From assembly GCA_003577305.1 (NCBI GenBank), contig QEVL01000025.1:1-38121 (forward strand): 38,121 nucleotides of DNA, read 5' to 3'. Each line of letters starts with the position of its first letter. Positions within the stretch are counted from its first letter, which is position 1. This document shows positions 38,050 through 38,121 of the stretch, piece by piece. A model generated the notes under the pieces. It ran no database searches. It saw only the letters and a list, made by a program, of their open reading frames with translations, and had not been told where the DNA came from. The DNA is from Burkholderiales bacterium. GTDB lineage: Bacteria > Pseudomonadota > Gammaproteobacteria > Burkholderiales > Burkholderiaceae_E. The translations under genes were made by a program, and so were the position numbers.

Positions 38050-38106
38050 AGGGTGTAGCCAAAATAAACAAGTCCGCGTACTCTACACCCTGAGCACGAC
38101 GAAGGG
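38050..38106. repeat. 9-bp inverted repeat running into a REP-like palindrome
   Basis: AGGGTGTAG (38050-38058) pairs with CTACACCCT (38083-38091) over a 24-nt AT-richer spacer. The right arm continues into CCCTGAGC..GAAGGG (38088-38106), similar to the CCCTGAGC-N-CGAAGGG palindromes scattered through many proteobacterial genomes. The window ends shortly after. Confidence 0.55.
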
Positions 38107-38121
38107 AGCCACGGGTGGGGA

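Overview
The window is high-GC DNA whose gene content resembles an aromatic-degrading betaproteobacterium (Rhodocyclales or Burkholderiales type). This is inferred from gene content and style, not from a marker gene. It has two parts: a chromosomal stretch (1 to about 26189, and again from the tRNA rightwards) and an 11.6 kb integrated mobile element (26190-37818) at the 3' end of a tRNA-Ser(GCU) gene.

Chromosomal part. At the left edge a phenylphosphate-synthase-type PEP-utilising protein (partial, minus strand) is divergent from a DmpR/XylR/PoxR-family sigma-54 activator. The 445 bp between them holds a consensus -24/-12 promoter, two upstream activator half-palindromes and an FNR/Anr-type box: a complete control region for phenol-type aromatic activation, possibly anaerobic. 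Downstream of the activator lie a PNPOx-like flavin protein, a two-domain molbindin and a P-type cation ATPase. A long minus-strand run follows: two tiny genes, a lipoprotein, an MCE (MlaD-like) protein, an MlaE-like permease, a NitT/TauT-type ATPase and a fused double permease. Next come diaminopimelate dehydrogenase, an FmdB-like zinc ribbon protein, a slipin/NfeD pair and WrbA. A plus-strand VOC protein precedes a minus-strand operon containing an acyl-CoA synthetase and all five parts of a branched-chain-amino-acid-type (HAAT) ABC importer, probably for import and CoA activation of an organic, perhaps aromatic, acid.

Mobile element. A 14-bp direct repeat (26190-26203 and 37805-37818) bounds it; the right copy is the 3' end of the tRNA-Ser. 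Order: P4-family integrase, structured leader, AlpA-like regulator, unknown protein, primase-helicase, terminator, small acidic protein, a 310-bp cluster with nine exact copies of CGGAACGAT (probable replication origin), a serine-recombinase-like protein without the catalytic serine, small and large terminase subunits, two unknown proteins, and a restriction-modification module (divergent methyltransferase; HTH protein plus nuclease). No portal, capsid, tail or lysis gene is present. The layout is that of a phage satellite that replicates itself, supplies its own packaging motor and would have to borrow particles from a helper phage. A pair of 9-bp repeats (TAGGCGGGT, 12-bp period) recurs at both ends and in the middle. 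I do not recognise a described satellite family with this exact arrangement; a decayed prophage is the main alternative.

The right edge (37898-38121) has no convincing gene but carries two strong inverted repeats and a REP-like palindrome.
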